Shown here piece after piece: positions 1 through 6,366 of a DNA stretch of 64,000 bases. How positions within the stretch are numbered: position 1 is the stretch's first letter; every line of letters begins with the position of its first letter. The DNA comes from an uncultured Prevotellaceae bacterium (lineage in GTDB: Bacteria; Bacteroidota; Bacteroidia; Bacteroidales; Bacteroidaceae), in NCBI GenBank assembly GCA_947169115.1, contig CAMVOK010000006.1, positions 1 through 64,000 of the forward strand, in the 5' to 3' direction. A program made the position numbers and the translations under genes. The notes under the pieces were generated by a model that searched no databases, was not told the origin of the DNA, and saw only the letters and a list, made by a program, of their open reading frames with translations.

Positions 1-83
1 GTTTGCAAAAGTTTAATTCGTTAAATCTTCATCCTTTTTGTCCTTCACAGAATCCACGTCGACTTTTTCTACTGTTTAACACA

Positions 84-108
84 CAAGTCGTTGATATAAA
101 ACGACTTG
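84..108. repeat. Perfect inverted repeat at the break of a BspA-like gene
   Basis: CAAGTCGT (84-91) and ACGACTTG (101-108) form a perfect 8-bp inverted repeat around a 9-nt AT-rich centre. It lies just before the point where recognisable BspA repeat coding begins (about 122). The geometry resembles a tyrosine-recombinase crossover site, but that is inference; a chance hairpin is possible. Confidence 0.45.
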
Positions 109-121
109 CAAATTCATACAT

Positions 122-967
122 TGCAGTGCCCTAAATTCTGTCACCATCGGCAACAGCGTGACGAGCATCGGCGATTATGCGTTCTATGGTTGCACAGAAC
201 TCACATGCATAAACTGCCGTGCCACCACGCCACCAAGCTGTGAGGAGAACACTTTTCAAGATGTTCCCTGGGATTGCACCATAGAAGTTCCTGTTGGCTG
301 TCAGGAAGCATACGAGGCAGTTTATCCCTGGAATCTTTTTACTATTGTTGAAACAGAAGCCCCAGTAGAAGAGACAACAGTCACCCTTGCTGCCGAATAC
401 GGTACCTTCTGCTCTGCGAAGGCACTCGACTTCACCGACGTGGAGGGTGTGAAAGCCTACATCGCCTCGGTATTTGATACGGAGACAGGTGAACTGACGT
501 TGACACGTGTGAAGAAAGTAAAGGCTCGCACGGGCTTGGTACTGCGTGGTACACCCGGGCAGACCTACGAGATACCCGAAGGAACGGGAACCACCGTTGT
601 AGCTAACCTGCTCGTGGGTATGACCGAGGATACAGAATTGAGTCCGACGGACGGAAACTTCACAAACTTCATCATGGCACGGAATGATGCGGGCAACATC
701 GGCTTCTTCCGTGTGGGAGGTACGAGCACACTGAAGGCTGGCAAGGCTTATCTGCAACTGCCCAGCGACGAACTCAGTTCAGAGGTAAAGGGCTTCCGCA
801 TGATGTTCGACGACGGAGACATGTCTGACAATGTCGAGACAATTCACAATGAACAATTCACAATTCACAATGGGGCTGACGCGGTGTATGACCTGCAGGG
901 CCGCCGGGTGGCAAAGCCCACAAAGGGAATATACATCGTCAACGGAAAGAAGACGGTGATAAAGTAA
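122..967 (+). CDS. BspA-like leucine-rich repeat surface protein, 5'-truncated
   Basis: The reading frame is open from base 95, but no ATG precedes the repeat unit; the first possible start is GTG at 158, inside the repeat. The N-terminal 30 or so residues are a BspA/LRR_5 unit (SVTIGNSVTSIGDYAFYGC), the middle is a beta-rich region shared by Prevotella secreted proteins, and the C-terminus ends in a DLQGRRV...KGIYIVNGKK motif that looks like a cell-surface sorting tail. BspA-like proteins normally carry a signal peptide and many repeats upstream; here only the last unit remains. It is therefore a 5'-truncated copy or a recombined cassette. The family assignment is strong; whether it is expressed is unknown. 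Confidence 0.75.
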   Translation, partial: CSALNSVTIGNSVTSIGDYAFYGCTELTCINCRATTPPSCEENTFQDVPWDCTIEVPVGCQEAYEAVYPWNLFTIVETEAPVEETTVTLAAEYGTFCSAKALDFTDVEGVKAYIASVFDTETGELTLTRVKKVKARTGLVLRGTPGQTYEIPEGTGTTVVANLLVGMTEDTELSPTDGNFTNFIMARNDAGNIGFFRVGGTSTLKAGKAYLQLPSDELSSEVKGFRMMFDDGDMSDNVETIHNEQFTIHNGADAVYDLQGRRVAKPTKGIYIVNGKKTVIK

Positions 968-970
968 AAG

Positions 971-1012
971 CCTACCCCTCCCCCTCCCTGAAAGTAGGGG
1001 GAGGGGAGAAAG
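971..1012. repeat. GC-rich palindromic element (R2 family)
   Basis: CCCCTCCCCCTCC followed by GGGGGAGGGG forms an imperfect C-run/G-run palindrome directly after the BspA-like stop codon. The same C-rich/G-rich design recurs at about ten places in this window, including inside cysD and cysN. Confidence 0.7.
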
Positions 1013-1062
1013 GTAAATATGTGTTAAGTAACTATGCAAAATTAATCGCCATCAACTTGTAG

Positions 1063-1117
1063 GGACGCGACGTGTCGCGTCCGTTGCAGCAAACAAACAT
1101 GACCAAGCGGACGCGAC
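1063..1117. repeat. GGACGCGAC hairpin with a third arm
   Basis: GGACGCGAC-GT-GTCGCGTCC (1063-1082) is a perfect 9-bp stem. A third copy, CGGACGCGAC, follows at 1108-1117. No gene covers this part of the spacer, and the function is unknown. Confidence 0.6.
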
Positions 1118-1130
1118 AGGTCTTGCCCCA

Positions 1131-1170
1131 CTTCGTTCTGCAAGCGTAGCCCTAACGGGCGTCCGATTAC
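1131..1170 (-). repeat. Interspersed repeat R1, copy a
   Basis: Read on the minus strand this begins GTAATCGGACG and continues into GGGCTACGCTTGC, matching the R1 copies at 3895, 6214, 38516, 46041 and 56393. This copy lacks the second half of the GCTACG/CGTAGC hairpin. Confidence 0.7.
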
Positions 1171-1193
1171 TAAACAACTAAATTACTAATACA

Positions 1194-1222
1194 ACAAGAG
1201 GGCGTGAATCACGCCCTCTTGT
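1194..1222 (-). terminator. Hairpin terminator after the outer-membrane protein gene
   Basis: ACAAGAGGGCGTG and CACGCCCTCTTGT form a 13-bp perfect stem with an AAT loop, 25 nt beyond the stop codon at 1247. There is no long T-run, so it may act in both directions between the convergent genes. Confidence 0.7.
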
Positions 1223-1246
1223 GTATTGATAATTACTCTAATTGTT

Positions 1247-1744
1247 TTAGAACATGTAGGCAGCACCTATGGAGATGACACCACGGCTGCCACTATTGCC
1301 ATCGTTCCACAAGCATTGTAACTTGCCCTCTGCACCCAGTTTGAAGTGCTCGGAGAAGCGATACTCGTAACCGGCACCAAGATTGAAGCCAGCATGGTTA
1401 GTACTTGCTGTAACGCCATATACATCCATGTGCTGATGGAGGAAAGCGAAACCTGCCAAGGGATAAAGACCATGCTTCTCCTTGATGTCGAACACATAGT
1501 GCAGGTTCAGATTAAACCCAAATTGGCTAACGTAATCTTTTTTGAAGAAATAGTCAACAGAAGCCTCGCCACGCAAGTGATCAATGAAGTTGTAAGAGAA
1601 CTTGGGAGCGATACCGAAGTTGTTGTAACCATGGTCGAGACCAATGTTGAAGTTGCCACCAACGGCCATCTTACCTGCCTCACTCTGTGCATTTACTGCA
1701 ACAGCCATCATAAGAGCCATTGCCATCACAAAAAACTTTTTCAT
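1247..1744 (-). CDS. Small outer-membrane beta-barrel protein
   Basis: The 165-residue product starts with a classical signal peptide (MKKFFVMAMALMMAVAVNAQ) and continues as alternating hydrophobic/polar strands rich in Gly, Tyr and Phe, with a C-terminal Phe (IGAAYMF) as in proteins handled by the Bam machinery. It resembles the porin-family or OmpW-like 8-stranded barrels common in Bacteroidales. No substrate or partner can be named. It is monocistronic, with its own promoter at 1794-1825 and a terminator at 1194-1222. Confidence 0.8.
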   Translation of the reverse strand: MKKFFVMAMALMMAVAVNAQSEAGKMAVGGNFNIGLDHGYNNFGIAPKFSYNFIDHLRGEASVDYFFKKDYVSQFGFNLNLHYVFDIKEKHGLYPLAGFAFLHQHMDVYGVTASTNHAGFNLGAGYEYRFSEHFKLGAEGKLQCLWNDGNSGSRGVISIGAAYMF

Positions 1745-1793
1745 AACATGTTTGTTTTAATGGTTAAACATTGTTTTTTTAGTTTCACTAATG

Positions 1794-1825
1794 CAAAGTT
1801 AACATAAATGTGTATAGAAAACAAA
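1794..1825 (-). promoter_or_regulatory. Bacteroidetes-type promoter of the barrel protein gene
   Basis: On the minus strand the -33 TTTG (1822-1825) is followed after exactly 20 nt by the -7 TAACTTTG (1794-1801). The ATG lies about 50 nt downstream. Confidence 0.8.
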
Positions 1826-1899
1826 CACTTTCGTGACTTTTTGTGACTATTTATGTCGAATTGTCGTTTTTGTTTGCCAAAATGTCCCCATTCTCTCCC

Positions 1900-1914
1900 T
1901 GGCACGCCCTTTGT
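1900..1914 (+). promoter_or_regulatory. Sigma-54-like promoter upstream of the Hsp20 gene
   Basis: TGGCACG-CCCT-TTGT matches the sigma-54 -24/-12 consensus (TGGCACG-N4-TTGC) at all positions but the final C, with the required 10-nt GG to G(C) spacing. No TAnnTTTG box is obvious between here and the start at 1998. Transcription would begin near 1925, leaving a leader of about 70 nt. Confidence 0.6.
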
Positions 1915-1997
1915 GTCTTATAGGGTGTAAGCCAATAACGGCAAAGAGATTTTAAAACAATAAACATTAATAAACTAATTAACAGGAGGACAAAACT

Positions 1998-2423
1998 ATG
2001 TTACCAGTAATGTTAAGAAACAGTTGGTTCCCGACAGTGTTCGACGACTTCATCAACAACGACATTATGTCGCACAACCATGTAACTGCACCCGCAGTAA
2101 ACGTAAAGGAAAGTGAAGAGGCATACACCATGGAAGTGGCAGCCCCAGGTATTAAAAAGGAATTCTGCCGTATACACATTAACGACGACGGTAATCTGAG
2201 CATCGCCATCGAGAACAAGATGGAGCACAAGGAGGAAGACAAAAAGCAGCACTATCTGCGCCGTGAATTCTCGTACGCCAACTACCAGCAGAACTACACT
2301 CTGCCAGAGAATGTTGATCGCGACAACATTTCAGCCAAGGTTGAGCACGGCATACTTACCGTAACTCTGCCTAAGCAGAAGAAGGAAGAAGTGAAGGTTA
2401 GCCGCCAGATTGAAATTAAATAA
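1998..2423 (+). CDS. Small heat-shock protein, Hsp20/alpha-crystallin family
   Basis: This is an ATP-independent holdase that keeps unfolded proteins soluble in the cytoplasm. The 141-residue product has a short N-terminal arm, an alpha-crystallin domain from about residue 33 to 130 with the signature HGILTVTLPK (117-126), and the C-terminal I-x-I anchor (IEI, 138-140) used in oligomer assembly. The start is fixed by a strong AGGAGG at 1984-1989, nine nt before the ATG; such a Shine-Dalgarno is unusual in this window. The gene stands alone, with a sigma-54-like promoter upstream and a strong terminator downstream, which suggests stress-controlled expression. Confidence 0.93.
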   Translation: MLPVMLRNSWFPTVFDDFINNDIMSHNHVTAPAVNVKESEEAYTMEVAAPGIKKEFCRIHINDDGNLSIAIENKMEHKEEDKKQHYLRREFSYANYQQNYTLPENVDRDNISAKVEHGILTVTLPKQKKEEVKVSRQIEIK

Positions 2424-2440
2424 GGAGTTAAAAAAGAAGT

Positions 2441-2487
2441 AAAAAGGAAGTTATAGGGACATATCATCCCTATAACTTCCTTTTTTT
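2441..2487 (+). terminator. Strong intrinsic terminator of the Hsp20 gene
   Basis: AAAAAGGAAGTTATAGGGA pairs with TCCCTATAACTTCCTTTTT across a 7-nt loop and is followed by T7. The flanking A-run on the left also allows termination of the opposing strand. Confidence 0.9.
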
Positions 2488-2488
2488 G

Positions 2489-2533
2489 TCCTTAAACCTT
2501 TAAACCCTTAAACTTTTAAACCCTTAAACTCTT
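2489..2533. repeat. Simple array of TTAAACCC-type words
   Basis: Degenerate tandem CTTAAAC(C/T)(C/T)T words of about 9 nt fill the space between the Hsp20 terminator and the MaoC stop codon. Similar arrays with other words occur in many spacers of the window. Confidence 0.6.
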
Positions 2534-2990
2534 ATTTAAAATAGTAAACGAAGGTAGCCAACCCTTCGAGTGCTTTTTTCTGGGTTTCGTCTATCCAGAT
2601 GGTAATCTTAACAGTGGTCTTAATGGCGCCACGCAGGTTTAGAAGTTGTTCGAGATGAGCCGTCATCGAAACGTGCTGACCTGAAAGTACGGGCTGCGCG
2701 AAGCGAAGTTGGTCCATGCCATAGTTCATCTGCCTTTCGAGGTTTCCCACCTCAACAATCTGTCCCCACATGACGGGGAGGAGTGAAAGGGTGAGGTAAC
2801 CGTGTGCTATGGTTTGTCCGAAAGGACTCTCTTGGCGACATTTCTCTTCATCCACATGTATCCACTGGTGATCCATAGTAGCATCAGCAAATTGGTTGAT
2901 GCGTTCCTGGGTGACATGGATGGAGCCACTCTTGCCCAGTTCTTTACCTTCCCATTGTTTGAACTCTTCAAATGAATTTATTTTTACCAT
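2532..2990 (-). CDS. MaoC-like (R)-specific enoyl-CoA hydratase
   Basis: Members of this single hot-dog-fold family hydrate trans-2-enoyl-CoA or ACP thioesters. The 152-residue product shows the motif DHQWIHVD with the Asp/His pair of the catalytic site, then SPFGQTIAHGYLTLSLLP, typical of (R)-hydratases. An upstream in-frame ATG at 3023 is possible, but the -7 box at 3021-3028 places the transcription start below it, so ATG 2990 (MVKINSFEEF) is preferred. The gene is divergent from kdsA. The natural substrate cannot be read from sequence. Confidence 0.88.
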   Translation of the reverse strand: MVKINSFEEFKQWEGKELGKSGSIHVTQERINQFADATMDHQWIHVDEEKCRQESPFGQTIAHGYLTLSLLPVMWGQIVEVGNLERQMNYGMDQLRFAQPVLSGQHVSMTAHLEQLLNLRGAIKTTVKITIWIDETQKKALEGLATFVYYFK

Positions 2991-3020
2991 GTTTTCTGTG
3001 TTTTGTATGTCTATCGTGTG

Positions 3021-3028
3021 CAAAGGTA
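3021..3028 (-). promoter_or_regulatory. -7 box of the MaoC gene
   Basis: TACCTTTG on the minus strand fits TAnnTTTG. No good TTTG -33 box lies 19-21 nt upstream; that region is a CAATTGATAATTGA direct repeat. The box decides the start codon of the hydratase gene. Confidence 0.6.
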
Positions 3029-3072
3029 AGAAATATTTGACAATTGATAATTGACAATTGATAATAATTCCG

Positions 3073-3080
3073 TATATTTG
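3073..3080 (+). promoter_or_regulatory. -7 box of kdsA
   Basis: TATATTTG lies 18 nt before the kdsA ATG, so the leader is only about 10 nt. It is back-to-back with the MaoC promoter. Confidence 0.6.
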
Positions 3081-3097
3081 TCGAAAATATACCTAAG

Positions 3098-3862
3098 ATG
3101 AAGCCTATTTTCATTGCCGGCCCCTGTGTTATAGAGTCGATGGACTGTATGGAGGAGGTGGCCAAAGAGTTGGTTCGATTGCGTGATAAATATGACCTTG
3201 ATATTTATTTCAAGGCATCGTACGATAAAGCTAACCGCACCAGTCTGAGGAGTTTCCGCGGTCCGGGTATGGAACGTGGTCTGCAAATGCTTGCTGACAT
3301 AAAGGAGCGTTTCGGATTGCCGTTGGCAACGGACATCCATGAGAGTTATCAGGCTGAACCCGTAGGACGGGTGGTTGATGTGGTGCAGATTCCTGCCTTC
3401 CTGTGCCGACAGACCGACTTACTTGTGGCTGCTTCGAAGACGGGACGCCCTGTGAACATAAAGAAGGCACAGTTCTTGTCAGGTTTGGATATGCAGTACC
3501 CTGTGGAGAAGTGTCGTGAAAGTGGTGCCGCTGACGTATGGCTGACAGAACGAGGAAATATGTGTGGGTATAACAATTTGGCCGTTGATTTCCGAAATAT
3601 TCCCGACATGAAGCGTTGGACTCCACGGGTAATTATGGATTGCACCCATTCCGTACAACGTCCGGGCGGTGCGGGAGGCTCAACAGGTGGCAACCGTGAG
3701 TTTGTGCCCATGATGGCCATGGCTGCCAAGGCGTTTGGGGCTACGGGTTATTTCTTTGAGGTTCACCCCGATCCCGAAAAAGCACTGAGCGACGGGCCTA
3801 ATATGTTATATCTTAAAGATTTCGAGAAAGTTGTAGCGAGGCTGGTGGAAAGTGAGAGGTAA
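3098..3862 (+). CDS. kdsA: 3-deoxy-D-manno-octulosonate 8-phosphate synthase
   Basis: The enzyme condenses phosphoenolpyruvate with arabinose 5-phosphate to give KDO-8-phosphate for the lipopolysaccharide core, in the cytoplasm. The 254-residue TIM barrel begins at the expected position with IAGPCVIES; the Cys of AGPC is the metal ligand of the metal-dependent (Aquifex-type) class, where E. coli has Asn. FKASYDKANR and RSFRGPGMERGL are substrate-binding motifs, and HSVQRPGG follows near residue 187. The next gene, kdsD, makes its substrate arabinose 5-phosphate, so the two form a KDO unit. Confidence 0.96.
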   Translation: MKPIFIAGPCVIESMDCMEEVAKELVRLRDKYDLDIYFKASYDKANRTSLRSFRGPGMERGLQMLADIKERFGLPLATDIHESYQAEPVGRVVDVVQIPAFLCRQTDLLVAASKTGRPVNIKKAQFLSGLDMQYPVEKCRESGAADVWLTERGNMCGYNNLAVDFRNIPDMKRWTPRVIMDCTHSVQRPGGAGGSTGGNREFVPMMAMAAKAFGATGYFFEVHPDPEKALSDGPNMLYLKDFEKVVARLVESER

Positions 3863-3894
3863 GAGGTTTAGAAGTTTAGAGATTTAGAGGTTTA

Positions 3895-3947
3895 GTAATC
3901 GGACGCCCATTAAGGGCTACGCTTGCGTAGAGGAACGGAGCAAGAAG
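3895..3947 (+). repeat. Interspersed repeat R1, copy b, at the end of a GTTTAGA array
   Basis: GTAATCGGACG...GGGCTACGCTTGCGTAG followed by GGAACGGAGCAAGAAG sits between kdsA and kdsD. It is preceded by a GAGGTTTAGAAGTTTAGA word array (3855-3894) and followed by a GGTGAAAGGTGA array. Confidence 0.75.
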
Positions 3948-4017
3948 TGAGATGTGGTGAAAGGTGAAAGGTGAGAGGTGACTTTTACATATAGCCTATA
4001 ATCTGAATATAATAAGA

Positions 4018-4968
4018 ATGATGACAAACAGAGAAATTGCGGAGCAATGCCTACGCGACGAGGCTGAAGCGATATTGAGCCTTATCCCTCAGTTGGATGA
4101 GGAGTTTGACAGGGTGGTTGAACTGATATTGGGGTGTAAAGGGAAACTGATTGTCACAGGTGTTGGCAAGAGTGGACACATTGGTGCCAAGATTGCTTCC
4201 ACGTTGTCCAGTACGGGCACTCCAGCTTTTTACGTCAATCCACTTGATTTCTATCATGGTGATTTGGGCGTTATCACCCATGCCGATGTGGTGCTTGCTA
4301 TCAGCAATTCGGGGCAGACCGATGACCTCCTGCGCATTATTCCCTTCCTTACTGAAGAGAATATCCCACTCATTGCCATGACAAGTAACCCAGACAGTCT
4401 GTTGGGACGCAACAGTACATGTCATCTCAGCATTGCCATAGACAGAGAGGCGTGTCCTCTTAACCTTGCTCCGACCAATAGCACCACAGCCACACTGGCT
4501 ATGGGTGATGCCTTGGCCTGTGCGCTGATGGCTAAGAGAAATTTTGGTGAACGTGATTTTGCCAAGTATCACCCAGGAGGAACACTCGGACGTAAACTTC
4601 TGACACGCGCAAAGGATGTCATGCGCCGTGACGACCTTCCAGTCATAGGACCTGACATGACTATGCCAGAGGCCGTACACCATATCAGCCAAGGTAGACT
4701 GGGATTGTGCGTTATTGTTGAGAACGATGAGATTGTGGGTATAATAACGGACGGGGACGTCCGTCGGGCTATGCAGAATCTTCAACAACGTTTCTTCCAA
4801 GTTCCTGTGTCAGAGGTAATGACACATTCTCCTAAATGTGTTGAACCAGGTACGAAAATCAGTGAGATACAGCGTATATTACAAAAGAACAAGATTCATG
4901 CCGTTTTGGTGGTTGACAAGCATCGCCATCTGTTGGGTATCGTGGATAATTTCAGCTGCGCCCTGTAA
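4018..4968 (+). CDS. kdsD: Arabinose-5-phosphate isomerase (KpsF/GutQ family)
   Basis: The enzyme interconverts ribulose 5-phosphate and arabinose 5-phosphate, feeding KdsA. The 316-residue product has an N-terminal SIS domain (about 30-190) with GVGKSGHIGAKIASTLSSTG and ISNSGQTDDLL, the conserved HPGGTLG near residue 183, and two C-terminal CBS domains (about 200-316). Either of two tandem ATGs (4018 or 4021) could be the start. Its last 71 nt overlap, in another frame, the signal-peptide coding region of the downstream phospholipase D gene. Confidence 0.95.
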   Translation: MMTNREIAEQCLRDEAEAILSLIPQLDEEFDRVVELILGCKGKLIVTGVGKSGHIGAKIASTLSSTGTPAFYVNPLDFYHGDLGVITHADVVLAISNSGQTDDLLRIIPFLTEENIPLIAMTSNPDSLLGRNSTCHLSIAIDREACPLNLAPTNSTTATLAMGDALACALMAKRNFGERDFAKYHPGGTLGRKLLTRAKDVMRRDDLPVIGPDMTMPEAVHHISQGRLGLCVIVENDEIVGIITDGDVRRAMQNLQQRFFQVPVSEVMTHSPKCVEPGTKISEIQRILQKNKIHAVLVVDKHRHLLGIVDNFSCAL

Positions 4969-6178
4969 GGCACAATCTGCTGAAGCTATAGGCAATGCTT
5001 TAATACGGCAGGGTAATCCGGAATATACGGGTAATGATGTGGTATTGTTACCTTCGGCGCGGGAGAAATACGCGGATATGTTCCAAGCTATCCGTGAGGC
5101 GAAGAATCATGTATATCTCGAATACTTCATTTTCCGTAAAGACAGTGTAGGAACAGAACTTATCCGTTTGCTTCAGGAAAAAGCCCAGGAGGGTGTTGAG
5201 ATACGTCTGATCATTGATGCCTACGGAAATTGGAAAGCTCCCCATCCAATAAGTGCATCGCAACTTGATAGCATTCGGGGCTTAGGGATTGATGTCGTTT
5301 TCTTCGATCCAATCCGTTTCCCTTGGATTCCCAATATGCTTCATCGTGACCACAGAAAGATTGTTGTCGTGGATGGAAGATTGGCCTACACGGGAGGCAT
5401 GAATGTGGCCGACTATTATCTGCATGGTACGGAGAGAACGGGTCCTTGGCGTGATATGCAGATAAGGTTGGAAGGTCCAGTTGTATCGGAATTTGCTCAA
5501 ATATTTGAGAAGACATGGAAGCGGACATTGCATACGGACAAAAAGGATTCATGTAATCGGGTGTCAATGGACCAGAATCCTGTAGCAGATGTCCTTCATT
5601 ATAACAAACCATCGAAAGATGATGATAATGCTAGGGTGATAGTGGTCAATCGTGAACCCGGCAAGGACAGCAAAAAGATGAGGAGGGCGTATGTTTCTGC
5701 CTTTGATGCTGCTCAACACGAGATAAGCATTGTTAATCCTTATCCTACAAACACGCGCTCTGTAAGAAGAGCCATGAAACGTGCTCTCCGTCGTGGCATT
5801 CGCATGAGGGTTATGGTTTCTTCAAACATGGACACACGCATTACTCCAGAGGTTGTGGCCATGGAAATGAAGAAAATGGTTCGTCGTGGTGCTGAGGTCT
5901 ATTATTATGAAGGAGGTTTCCATCATACCAAGGTTATAACCATAGACGACTCCGTTGCCGTGTTGGGTACAACGAATCTTGACGGAAGGTCGCTTCGATA
6001 TGATTATGAAGTTTCTGCTTTTGTTTTCTCTCCCAAGATTGTCGTACAACTGGATTCAATATTTGCCCGTGACTTGCAACAAAGCGAACGTCTGACAAAG
6101 GAGAACTTCAAACAGCGTTTCTCGTTGAAACGCAGGTTCTTGGGACGTTTGTTTCAGCCGATAAAGGGCTTACTTTGA
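4898..6178 (+). CDS. Secreted phospholipase D / cardiolipin-synthase family protein
   Basis: Enzymes of this superfamily transfer or hydrolyse phosphatidyl groups through two HKD motifs. Both are intact: HRKIVVVD (152-159) with downstream GGMN, and HTKVITID (343-350) with downstream GTTNLD. ATG 4898 is chosen because it opens a good signal peptide (MPFWWLTSIAICWVSWIISA...CKA) placed as in Bacteroidales relatives; the frame extends further up to 4838 without improving the match. This signal peptide is encoded inside the 3' end of kdsD in the +1 frame. The mature enzyme would act in the periplasm or at the inner-membrane surface; cardiolipin synthesis is the likely role but not proven. Confidence 0.88.
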   Translation: MPFWWLTSIAICWVSWIISAAPCKAQSAEAIGNALIRQGNPEYTGNDVVLLPSAREKYADMFQAIREAKNHVYLEYFIFRKDSVGTELIRLLQEKAQEGVEIRLIIDAYGNWKAPHPISASQLDSIRGLGIDVVFFDPIRFPWIPNMLHRDHRKIVVVDGRLAYTGGMNVADYYLHGTERTGPWRDMQIRLEGPVVSEFAQIFEKTWKRTLHTDKKDSCNRVSMDQNPVADVLHYNKPSKDDDNARVIVVNREPGKDSKKMRRAYVSAFDAAQHEISIVNPYPTNTRSVRRAMKRALRRGIRMRVMVSSNMDTRITPEVVAMEMKKMVRRGAEVYYYEGGFHHTKVITIDDSVAVLGTTNLDGRSLRYDYEVSAFVFSPKIVVQLDSIFARDLQQSERLTKENFKQRFSLKRRFLGRLFQPIKGLL

Positions 6179-6213
6179 ATAACGTGTGTTCGACGAAAAC
6201 GATTAAGGTCGGC

Positions 6214-6253
6214 GTAATCGGTTTACCGCTTGCGTAGGGCAACGGAGCAAGAA
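6214..6253 (+). repeat. Interspersed repeat R1, copy c (degenerate)
   Basis: GTAATCGG...CCGCTTGCGTAGGGCAACGGAGCAAGAA shares both ends with copy b but has lost the first hairpin arm. It lies between the convergent phospholipase D and TPR genes. Confidence 0.6.
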
Positions 6254-6366
6254 TTATTCGAATGATTCGAATAGACTTTGTCTATATTTGAGTGTGAATT
6301 CGTATTATTTGCTCCATTCGCCGTTAAAATTAATGTATGTAGGCAAATTCGTTTAACTGACGTTAA

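Noticed and set aside
13..75. Short minus-strand coding tail (KDKKDEDLTN-type end) as a gene
   Set aside because: Only about 20 codons with an upstream stop; it cannot be assigned to any family.
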